From Micropterix aruncella (taxonomy: Eukaryota; Arthropoda; Insecta; Lepidoptera; Micropterigidae): 64,000 nt of DNA. How positions within the stretch are numbered: position 1 is the first letter of the stretch; each line of letters starts with the position of its first letter. Shown here piece after piece: positions 44,001-54,900 of the stretch. The stretch covers positions 22,717,386-22,781,385 of the forward strand of contig OX155973.1 in NCBI GenBank assembly GCA_944548615.1. The letters run 5' to 3'. The notes under the pieces are model-generated. The model saw only the letters and a list, made by a program, of their open reading frames with translations, did not search any database and had not been told where the DNA came from. The position numbers were made by a program, and so were the translations under genes.

Positions 44001-44950
44001 CTGGAGCATCAGTATTCAGTATTCAATTTATTCATTCAGAATATACAATAAAAGCATGAATTATCAATTAAAGATAATTATTGCATATTAGAATTCGTCA
44101 GTTGCTAGTAATATATTAATATATGTAGATATAAACTATTAAATCAGAAATATTAATTTGACAATAGCGTTGACTAAAGTCCGCTTTACACGGCAGACAA
44201 ATAAAATTAATAAGATAAAGTAGGAAATCACATAGAGTAGAAAACTTTTAGTATGCTTAACAGTACGCCTCAAGAAACATACCATATATGCCAAGTTTCA
44301 GGCTATTACCAGTTATTTCTCCTAAAATTCCCTATTTGACTGAACTACTAGGTATATATAAGTGCACAGAATAGCTTTCATATTTTGCGTATGCATTCGA
44401 TTACAAGGTAGATACGAGTATTCGTTGTTTCTAATCTTGAAACACAATCTGCGTTTATAAATAATTGCTCCTAGCTCGTGGTGTGCGTCAGTTTTACTTT
44501 AAACACCTTTTCGGCGTCGAAAGCGTGGCGAATGGGTTTAGAAAATGAACCGCAAACAACTAAACGCTCTTTAGCTAGTGAAAACGATTTGATTATAATT
44601 ACTATAGGTAATCAGGAGGGGTGTAATTATACAACTCGTTCGACTGTTAATCGCACGGAACCGAAGCATACTAAATTGAGCAGTTAAGCGGTAATTGTTT
44701 GCCAGCTGGAAACGCGTAGCTATGGTTTCCTTTGCTGTCTAGCTAGTAAAATGAGAGAGTCTATGAATCGAAAGCTGAATAATTGTTTGTAAACTATTAT
44801 ATTTCAAATGTAAAACATGGCCCAGTCACCGAGTAAGCTCCGTGCTCAATGTTCCGAAGAACGAAAGAGGGAAACATCCTGATTCGCAAATTCGCTGGTC
44901 GTCGGAACTGCTCACGTTTTGCCAAAAGAGAGAACATACATATCACCATC
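44001..44950. other. No recognisable gene in about 950 bp
   Basis: AT-rich, with one 69-codon frame at 44478-44687 that lacks recognisable motifs or splice context. Confidence 0.4.
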
Positions 44951-44954
44951 GATT

Positions 44955-45058
44955 ATTTAGTGAATTAGATTGTTCAGTGTGGTACTACAATACGGCAACT
45001 AGGATTTTACTACGAAACGCAACGTGTAGATGGCACTCATGGTTCCAATAATTGATTA
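44955..45058. repeat. MITE G end fragment
   Basis: 'GATTGTTCAGTGTGGTACTA' and 'CTACGAAACGCAACGTGTAG' match the G terminus. Confidence 0.55.
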
Positions 45059-45082
45059 AAAACAGAACTTAGGTCCCTAATT

Positions 45083-45488
45083 ACACGGCTGCCCGACAAA
45101 AATTGAGTAATGTGTTCAGGATTCATCTATGTATGTTTTCCATTTCTTTATTCGACCATAACTTTTAAACGCTAAAACCGATTTAGAAATGTGTTGTTAG
45201 AATCGATATGTCACCCCGAGTGTCATAGGGTACATATATTAAGTAAGTAGAACTGTCCAAATATTAAGTAAGTAGTTGTCTAAATGACCAAATGTCAATA
45301 AATAAATATAAATATATCGTGTTTAGTTTCAAATGAAAGGTTTGATTGAATACATTCCGGAAATATACATGTATAATATGGATACATACATAAACCACAC
45401 GTATTTCATATAAACCACACATTTTTAAAAACCCGTAATAAAAATAATGATAAATACAGTGGTTTACTTTCTGTAGCGGCAGTCGTGT
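45083..45488 (+). repeat. Repeat H with inverted ends
   Basis: ACACGGCTGCC at the left and GGCAGTCGTGT at the right form an 11-bp inverted repeat with one mismatch. The internal text is shared with all H copies. The flank 'TTTTTATTCTTTTTAATAT' beyond the right end is shared with the next copy, so the real border may be further out. Confidence 0.6.
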
Positions 45489-45729
45489 TTTTTATTCTTT
45501 TTAATATATTTATTTGTTTTTAATTATTTTATTCAGTTATGCTACTGAACTATAATACTCAAATTAGTACCATGCAAAAAGCTTGTGATAACTACCTGTT
45601 ACTTGTATATACTACCAATCTATAGTATACTGTACAATAGAGATACGTAATGTAATTTGATATCTAATGTAATGTAATTTGGGTTTTAAACAAGAAGGCC
45701 CTCTTTGTCCTCCATTAGTAATAATTATT

Positions 45730-46312
45730 ACACGACTGTCCAACAATCTGTGTAATGTAATGCCCAAGTGTAATGTGTTCAGCGTTCATCTATGTATGTT
45801 TTCCGTTTTTTTATTCCACGATTACTTGTAAACGCTTGAACCGATTTAGAAGTATGTGGTATTGTCAGAATCCTTATGTCATTCCGAGTGTCACAGAGGG
45901 TCGTCCCAGTAACGAATAGACGTTTTTGGGATATTATTTTTTTTTTTAAAATTAACGAAATGTACCTTAACTGTCCAAATATCAAATAAGTAGTTGTCTA
46001 AATGTCCAAATGTCAATAAATTAACATACATTTATCGTGTTTAGTGTCAAATGAACGGTCTAATTAAGTATATTCCGGAAATATACATTTATCTATATGG
46101 ATATATCTCGGGCTAGTCCCAGTTGAGTGACAGAAACAAATAAGCAAAAGGTTAAGGTTTTGCCATTTGGTTCCTGTTATTTTTGTAAGCTAATCAATGT
46201 TTTATAGTAATTAATTCTTAAATAAATATCTACATAAACCATATTTCGTAAATAAATCGTAATAAAAATAATTATTAAAAAAATACTTCAATTTCTGTAA
46301 CGGCAGTCGGGT
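45730..46312 (+). repeat. Repeat H, second copy in the same orientation
   Basis: ACACGACTGTC at the left and GGCAGTCGGGT at the right. It is longer than the first copy by an insertion in the middle ('AGTCCCAGTTGAGTGACAGA'). Together with 45083-45488 it gives a direct pair 240 bp apart. Confidence 0.6.
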
Positions 46313-46586
46313 TTTTTATTCTTTTTAATATTTTTACATCTTTAATATATTTACTTTTTAATAAATTATTAGTAAATATAAGCTGTTATTGTCTATTGTG
46401 AATGACCGAACGGTGACTCACATATATTAATTCTGTCGATATGTCTTCAATATAGAAGATCTGGTAAAACATGGTATCTAACCAATTTATTTTTTAAAGG
46501 AGAATAGCTTTTGGAATATGACTATAATAAAAACTCGCGGCAATCAAGGATGAGTGATAATGTGAAGTGAAGTGGCAAAAGTGGCA

Positions 46587-46848
46587 ATGGCTCCTCTGTC
46601 AGTGTCCGGCGGTCCAGCGTGTCGACAGTGCGCCGGGGCCGAGCGGCGCCTCTCGCGCAGCCTGCACTCGTGCCTGAAGGGCTCCAGCGCGGAGCCCGAG
46701 GACAGCTCCTTCGAGGGCGACTGGCGCTCGGAGCAGCTGGTCTGCCGCAGTCTCGGCCGGAAGTGCCGCCACGCGCAGATCGAGGACCTCAGCGGCATAC
46801 TGCCCGAGGATTTCTTCGGCTCCAGGACGGCACTCCTCGACAACGATG
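46587..46848 (+). CDS. Candidate host coding exon (first coding exon), product unknown
   Basis: This is a GC-rich block in AT-rich DNA. An in-frame TGA at 46563 precedes ATG 46587 (context GGCAATGGC). The frame runs 87 codons plus one base to GATG|GTTAGT, a good donor at 46849. The encoded segment begins MAPLSVSGGP. It has two Cys pairs (CRQC near 12-15; C53/C60 in 'LVCRSLGRKC'), an acidic middle, and ends 'LPEDFFGSRTALLDND'. I do not recognise the family. No repeat copy of it occurs in the window, and codon-like GC bias is strong. This makes it the best candidate for a non-transposon gene. The following exon is not in the window as far as I can see; the intron is invaded by a LINE within 40 bp. 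Confidence 0.55.
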
Positions 46849-46884
46849 GTTAGTTTTTTTTAATGCATTCGGATCATACTGTAC

Positions 46885-47943
<1,059 letters not shown>

Positions 47944-48454
47944 ATACTAATCAAAGAGGTTCCCCACTAGAAAATTGTGGTAAAATAAAGTCTTGACAGT
48001 GACTAGAAGACCGTTGTAACGGCTGTAACAGTGTAACAGTCTTGACAGTGACAGTACCGTTTGTAACGGCTGTAATGTGTAAATTGAACTAATGATACTA
48101 AATTATTAATCTGTGTAACACAAATCTTCCGCATAATATTGGACCCGACAAAAGCGGCTAAATCTAATACTTTTTGCCGTGTTTCTAACAAGGTTTGCAC
48201 CAGAAACTGAAATCTGCAATGTTGTTTGTTTCAAATATGGCGACCTCCGAATTAGCCAATCGGAACACATCAGTTAGTATGGCGGACACACTCGATTCCA
48301 TAACAAATCCAGCAATCTTCACTATGAGTCACAACAAAAACGGCAATCTCCTTTATTTTTTTATTTTATTTTATTTGTTGTGTGGGGCTTTTTTTAAGGT
48401 CTTTATGAGCCTTGTATTCTGCGACCATTGCTGATCTATTGTGATCGCCACCTA
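47944..48454. other. No recognisable gene
   Basis: A local duplication of 'GTAACGGCTGTAA' (about 48014 and 48062) and of 'GTCTTGACAGTGAC' (about 47990 and 48041). No credible frame. Confidence 0.4.
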
Positions 48455-49190
48455 CTATAGTTCTGCGCTAAGCGTCGTGTCATTTAAGAACTGCAACAGG
48501 CTTTTGGCGCCAGATTGTTTTACCTTCTCAGGTTGGAGGTAATGACCACCCAAGTGGATGTATCTTTTACGCACCAGCGGGCCACATTCGTACATGATGT
48601 GCAGGGGCGTTTCCTCTGCTCCTTGGCAGAACCTGCACATTTTTGTGACTCGGAGCTTGTGGTTGTACATGTGTTTGTTAAGGCCACAATGTCCCGTGAG
48701 CGCCCTCACCAGTATGCGTAGATTGTTCCTATTTAGCGATAAGGCCTCACGGACCGTCTTAGGGTCGTAAGCCTTAATTAGCGCTTTGGATTGATTCAAC
48801 CCTGGCGTGTTGTTCAAGTGGTTGGCGGATTGTTCTAAACATATTTGTTTGAGCATTAGGTTTGCAAGGCTTTTTGGTACGCCACAGCAAGGTTCAGGGC
48901 CGTATAACGTTCCCTTTGCTCCCGTCTTATCAAGTTCGTCGGCTTTTTTATTTCCCTCGATTCCTGCGACGCGCATGGCCGGGAACCCATCTTAGAATTA
49001 CCCTGTTCTTTTCGCCGTGGGAATTCAGTAGTGATACGCAGTTTTGCACTAGCTTTGAATTAATAGTATTCGAGGCTAGTGCCATAAGGCTGCCTTGCTA
49101 TCCGAGTGGATATAGATACGGTGGTTGGCGTAGTTCTTATGGAGATTGATATCCGCACATTCAATAATGGGGCAATCTCCTTCAAAGACG
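48455..49190 (-). pseudogene. LINE fragment with RNase H domain and CCHC motif (Jockey/I/R1-type)
   Basis: The minus-strand frame 48976-48455 (173 codons) starts inside an RNase H domain ('GIEGNKKADELDKTGA'). It ends with the Cys-His motif 'CRFCQGAEETPLHIMYEC' typical of ORF2 C-termini in RNase H-bearing LINEs. Upstream, in other frames, 'HRIYIHSDSKAALW' and 'VILRWVPGHA' carry further RNase H motifs. At least two frameshifts and a stop make it a pseudogene. The polymerase is absent. Confidence 0.75.
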
Positions 49191-50044
49191 GAAATCTCCA
49201 ACAACTTATTTTTTATATTTATTTATTTACAACCATTTGTTTACCTTTTTGCGTTTTATCATACTTTTAACTTTTTATTCGCGTACTGTTTCTGTTAATA
49301 ATAAAACGTTTTTTTTTTCGTTTTCTTCAAAAAACGGTTTTATGGAGATTTCCGCCTTTGTTTTTATATGACACTTGTAAGTGATTCATAACACTTCTTA
49401 TTATTAGGTAATACAACAAAATTGTGACATTAGCCTATCAAATAAACATTTACTCGACCGCTTTGTATAACGTTTTGTATACAAAGCTGTAAATTTGCAC
49501 TTAATACAGCGATTATAGAGCAAATATTTTCTGTAGATTTTCATGATACCGTTAAAAATCATAGGTAAACTAATATAGCTCCCAAATCACTAATATAGCG
49601 CTGGTGTTATAATGAGCACTATTGTAGCAGATTCGTGGCATAGTAGATGTCACTGCAGCTGTTACCTATACATCAAATATATTTTAAAGAGGCTTCCGCT
49701 AACGCCTGCGTTAAAAAATCATGATTCCATCATCATTAACACTTCGAAAGATGTAAAACGCATTGTGCAAGACACATAATCGTTTCACAAAGACATCTAT
49801 CTCTATAATAACACTATTAAAACATCTATCACGACCATTTTTAGATTGTGTAAATCGGTTAAATAGCAGCGACCGCTACACTAATTAGTTGTATATTGAA
49901 GTCTTCAAAAAGATATTGATAAATTAGAAGATTTGAAAAATAAAATCTTTTTTATTTTGGTAAATTCTGAAATATCGAGGGTGGCAATAAAACACAAATA
50001 ATATACTATTAATATATCAATAAAATTGCAATCGCAAGTGAAGT
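49191..50044. other. No recognisable feature in about 850 bp
   Basis: AT-rich, with no credible frame, repeat family or RNA signature. Confidence 0.45.
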
Positions 50045-50225
50045 TGAATTATTCGTTCGTTTGGTTACGACACGTCTTCGAAAATATGCGGCCTGGGTGG
50101 CCTTGTCGTTCGCCTATTGTAGGTCCAGGTGTGTGATGAAATTTGATAACTGCCGCAGGATAGGAGGCGGTGTCATCCTGCAGTCGCATTTTAGATTCTC
50201 TGTGTAGCCCCAGCGGTTTGTCTTT
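50045..50225 (-). mobile_element. LINE-D with a large internal deletion
   Basis: The first 115 bp match 32140-32249 ('CTTGTCGTTCGCCTATTGTA', 'GTGTGTGATGA'). The rest matches 33067-33155 ('AGGATAGGAGGCGGTG', 'CTGTGTAGCCCCAGCG'). About 820 bp between them, including nearly all of the coding frame, are missing. Confidence 0.65.
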
Positions 50226-50376
50226 TTTTAATACACTCTGATCTTACTTATGAAAGACGTTTCCAAGTAGCAAGTTGTGATAAAAGAAAATCTTGAGAGT
50301 GACTATAAGACATATAGTATTACCTACCGTTTGTGACTATTAGGTACGTAGGTATATATATGATTAGTAACACTTT

Positions 50377-50567
50377 TTAGTTTCTTCCCTGTATGTCCAA
50401 CCATTCGGGTAATCTTTTTTTATGTATTGGTTTGCCTCGAGCGTTAATGACGGGTATATCTTTAATTTCATTAGAAAGTGACTGTGCCAGGTAAAAGATG
50501 TGTCTCTGGTGCATGGGTGCTAAAAAATTTGGGAACCTTGGAATTTCTATTTGTTTAATCTTGCGTT
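50377..50567 (-). pseudogene. LINE RT C-terminal tail
   Basis: The minus-strand frame, too short for a length filter, reads 'KQIEIPRFPNFLAPMHQRHI', 'FYLAQSLSNEIKDIP' and ends 'KKRLPEWLDIQ' plus three residues and TAA at 50379-50377. Compare 'RHIFYIAPKLYNSLSEDMK' in LINE-A. It is a C-terminal fragment of a related LINE. Confidence 0.6.
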
Positions 50568-50981
50568 AATTGTATGCGTTGTTTGCTGGTGCAATTCTTT
50601 ATGTGTATGATAATATATGCAGCCAATAAAGTTGTTGATCCCCCCCCCCCCATTAATACCGAAATTTGGTAACATTGGTTTTTGTATCCGCAAAGCCTAC
50701 CAGTGCTTACAGGATAGAAGAAACTAACCGGCGCTGTGTAAGATTGGTTGGATTGATGATCGCAATGGCATGACATTAACCGCCCTATCTTTGGGTTATT
50801 ATAAAAAAGTAGTTGAAAAATAGTTGGGTGTTTTTCATTACATTTATTAATAACAATACTTGTTTACCATATTTTTTTATTACAAAATAGACCCAGTTAT
50901 GACCCTTTTTGTATTTAGAATCGTAGGAACAATTTGACGAATCACGTACGCTTTGTGGGTTTCGTTTTTTTTGTTTATGTA
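50568..50981. other. No recognisable gene; C-run
   Basis: A run of about 12 C lies at 50641-50652. The rest is AT-rich flank of the BEL/Pao element. Confidence 0.45.
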
Positions 50982-50986
50982 TATGT
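50982..50986. repeat. Target-site duplication TATGT, left
   Basis: TATGT lies directly before the left LTR and is repeated directly after the right LTR at 58246-58250. A 5-bp duplication is usual for BEL/Pao integrases. Confidence 0.88.
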
Positions 50987-51712
50987 TGGTCGCGATATTC
51001 GCACTATCTATGCGCGAATACCTCGATTATCGCCGCTTTTCGCAGCAACCCCGGTAAACACGTTGGACTGTATAGTTTCGATAGTTTTTATTTTTTACTG
51101 GGGTTCATTTCCATAGGTTAGAGCACCGAAACCGCCGCTCGACTGCCGACGAATCCAAGGCTTTTGCACTACTTGTCCGGTAGGTACGAAAGTAAAGGCC
51201 GATTTCCGTATGACGACGTTTATTCCATTAAAATTGCAACCGCTTACACTATTAGGTTACTTTAACGAGTCTTTTACACTATAATTACGCTACTTAAACC
51301 GACTCCTTTACACTATAATACGAGTCTTTGTAAACATAAACACTATAGAACGGGAAATCCTCGCCGCCAAGGATGCGACCGGAGCGAGTGAAACACTTTT
51401 AACCACTGTCAGATATTGACAAATAATATTTTAAAAGGGTCAGCATTTCAACGCTCAGCCAACCATAATACAAAAAAAAAACCCTCAACCGAATTCCGCC
51501 TCCCACGGTCAGAGGCGAGGCGATTTATGACGAGCGTTCTCGAAAGTCTATTATATTATGGACAAAAACGACAAGTGTTTGCGACTTTCTAGTGAATTAT
51601 TGTCCCCTTAACATACGCCTAAAAGTGTAATTTATAGCTGTAACAGACACGAGTCATTTTCAAAGGAGAACCAATTCTATGAACTCTTCAACGTCGCTTA
51701 TAATATTATCCA
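50987..51712 (-). repeat. 3' LTR of BEL/Pao element (726 bp)
   Basis: It begins TGGTCGCGATATTCG and ends TTATAATATTATCCA on the plus strand, i.e. TG...CA. It has the same length as the right LTR, and by eye I found no difference between them. Coding is on the minus strand, so this left copy is the 3' LTR. Confidence 0.93.
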
Positions 51713-51721
51713 TTCTCCCCC
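51713..51721 (-). other. Polypurine tract
   Basis: On the minus strand GGGGGAGAA lies directly before the 3' LTR, the position needed for plus-strand DNA priming. Confidence 0.8.
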
Positions 51722-51914
51722 GATGAACCGATCCGGTTCATCCTTAATTTTAAATTTTAACTACGGTTAATCTAATTATTTATCTGCTAATCTAATTGGA
51801 ATCCTTGCTGTCCACTCAATTGGAATGTAACGTTGACAGCTCGGATTCTTGTTGGGTGACCTAACTTGTTTACATGAGATTCTTATTGATTTCATGCACT
51901 TTTACTTTCTTTGT

Positions 51915-54900
51915 TCAAGATTCTCTTTCGTCGGTAGGCCCCGCCGCAGCTGTTAGATCTAATCGTACTAATTTATTTATCGACCGGCGATAGACCTTTC
52001 CATCTGCAATCACATCGACAATTCGTACAGCGCCTTGCTTATCAGGATAAACATTTTTGATTAACGCGCGTGTCCATCGACCGCGTTCCAACGCCGGATC
52101 TAATAACAATACTAATTCTCCAACTTGTAGGGGTGTCTCGCTTTTGGTCCACTTACGCCTATTTACTAAAAGCGGGAGTACATCTCTGCTCCACCGTCGC
52201 CAAAATGAGTCTGCTAGAGCTTGTGAACGTACCCATACTTTGCGGCTACAGAGATCGCTTTGATTAAATTCACCCATGGCGGTGCTAATATCCTGACGCC
52301 CTAACAGAAAATGTCCTGGAGTTAGAGGCTCGTCATCCCTGCTGTCTAAGGATATATGCGTGAGAGGACGCGAATTCATTATTGCCTCTACTTCAGCGAG
52401 CAATGTTCGCAGTACTTCTTCAGATGGAGCTTGCTCTTTCAGAACGGCATACAGGGCTCTTTTTGCGGTCTTGATCAGAGATTCCCAAACCCCTGCCATG
52501 TGAGGTGATACAGGTGTAGTATACCTCCATTCGATTTGGTCGTTGGTCAGCCTTTCCTTGATAGTTTCATTATTTATAGCGGCCACCGTATCCCGCAGCT
52601 CGCTACTCGCTGACTTGAAATTTCCGCCATTATCGCTCATAAATACCCTCGGCTTCCCTCTCCTCGCAATAAACCTTCTTATAGCCATTATGGCCGCACT
52701 TGTTGACAGATCGCCAGCAAGTTCTATGTGCGTTGCGCGCGTACTTAAGCAGGTGAAAAGCATACCATAGCGCTTTTCGACTGTTCTTCTTACAGTGACT
52801 TTAAGAGGCCCAAAACAGTCTACGCCTACTGATGTGAAGCACCTGACATGCGTTTCTAATCTAGGGGCAGGCAGTTGTCCCATTAATGCTTTAACGGGCG
52901 TCGCTCTGCGAATTTTGCATAACATGCATTCGTAGAGCGTCTTTTTAACCGCCTGACGCGCGCCTATTATCCAGTAACGTTTCCTTAATATACCTAAAGT
53001 CAATTCTACGCCGCCGTGAGCTGCTTCTTCGTGCGTTCGTTTTATGAGCAGTCGCGTGTATCGCTCTTTACCATATAATATGATCGGGTTTTTCGTATCG
53101 TTCGGAACGTCCGTCGCATTGGCTATTCTACCGCTTAATCTTACTAATCCTCTCTCGTCTATGTAAGCGTTCAAGTCGGCCAGAAGACTGCCTCTCCCGA
53201 GCTTCTTCCCAGCACGTAATAACCCTATTTCGTGATGGAAACATCTCTGTTGCGCCTCTCTCATTAGCCACGAGTCGGCATTGGCGATATCCGCCGCGTT
53301 GAGCGCGCGCTCGCTCGTTCTCCGCCTGCATAGGTCGGTAAATTTCAGCATATAACCCACAGCGCGCACGATTCGCTTATGTTGCGAAAATCGCACTACA
53401 TCTATTAGCCCAGATCGTTCCACAGTCAATGTAACAACAGCCGTTTTTTTGAACTCGAGGTCATCCTTTTCTGCGGCGCTCGGATTATGTGGTACTAATT
53501 TAGGCCAGCTCTCTCGAGGCTCTTTCAGGAAGCTAGGTCCCGTAAACCACCTCCCTTCTTTTGACAGGTCGATCACGGTAGAGGCCCTTGTTCCATCATC
53601 CGCAGGGTTATTCCGTCCTTCCACCCAGTGCCATTCATCGGGTGAACTTAGCTCGTCAATAACACCCAGCCTATTCGCCACGAATTGCAGGTGATTGTTA
53701 CTGTTTGAACGAACCCACCACCATACATTTCTAGAATCAGTCCACAAGAACTTCTCGTGGAACTCTAAGCTGTATTCTTTGGAAATTTTCGCGCTTAGTT
53801 CCGCTCCTAATAGTGCCGCCGTTAACTCTAGCCGTGCCACTGATAATTTATTTTTCATCGGCGCCACCCTCGTCTTGCTGGCTATGAACGAAATAATCGG
53901 TTCATTCCGGCCTCTTGTAAGGCGTAAGTACGCCACTGCACACATTGCACTAGCAGACGCGTCACAGAATACATGCAACTGCCTAATCTCTTCTTCTTCA
54001 CGCGTCGTTCCGTGGTATCGTGATAAGCGCACACCTTTCGCATGATGCAACGCACTCAGCCATTTTTCCCAGCATTTAAAAACCTCGCTCGGGACGGGTT
54101 CATCCCAGCCGATTCCACTACTCCAGACCTGTTGCATTATGATCTTAGCTCGGATCATGATAGGATTGAGCGCTCCGATCGGATCATAGATAGACATAAT
54201 TAATTGTAATGCCTCCCGTTTCGTAGGTACGCGTTGAGCAGTTTTTAAAGAGATATCCAACTTATTCATGCTAAAATTAAAAGCTAATTCATCGCTTTCT
54301 GGCAACCACGTCAGCCCTAATAGCCTATGTGACGTCGTTTCGCCCTTTTCCAGCGATATCAGCGACTGCGCCCGGTGACCGGGAGGAATGTCATCGAGCG
54401 CGCTGACCGCGTTCGATGCCCAGTCCGTTAGCGTAAAATTTCCCTCTTTATGAATCTCGTTTATTTCTCGAATTATCTTTTTAGCTTCTTCCACTGAAGA
54501 GACGCCTGAAAGAAGATCATCCATATAAAAATCTTCTTCTATAGCTTTCACGGCAGCGGGGAACTGTTTTTTGAACCTAGCCGCGTTTTTGTTCCTTACG
54601 AACTGGGCGGACGCCGGGGAGCTTTTACTGCCGAAAATTAAAGTGTTCATTTTCATTACGCTAGGCTCGACGTCCCGCTTGTAGCCTCGCCACAGAAAAA
54701 GTTGGCTATAGCTGTCAGCTTCTATCACCCTGATCCTTAAATACATGTCTTTAATATCGGCTGTGAATGCCACCTTATTTTCTCTAAATCTAAATAAAAT
54801 TCCTATAATAGAGTTTAAATAGTCCGGCCCTGTCATCAATTTGCTATTCAACGATACTCCAGCGACCGTTGCCGCCGCATCGTGAACCACCCGAATCTTC

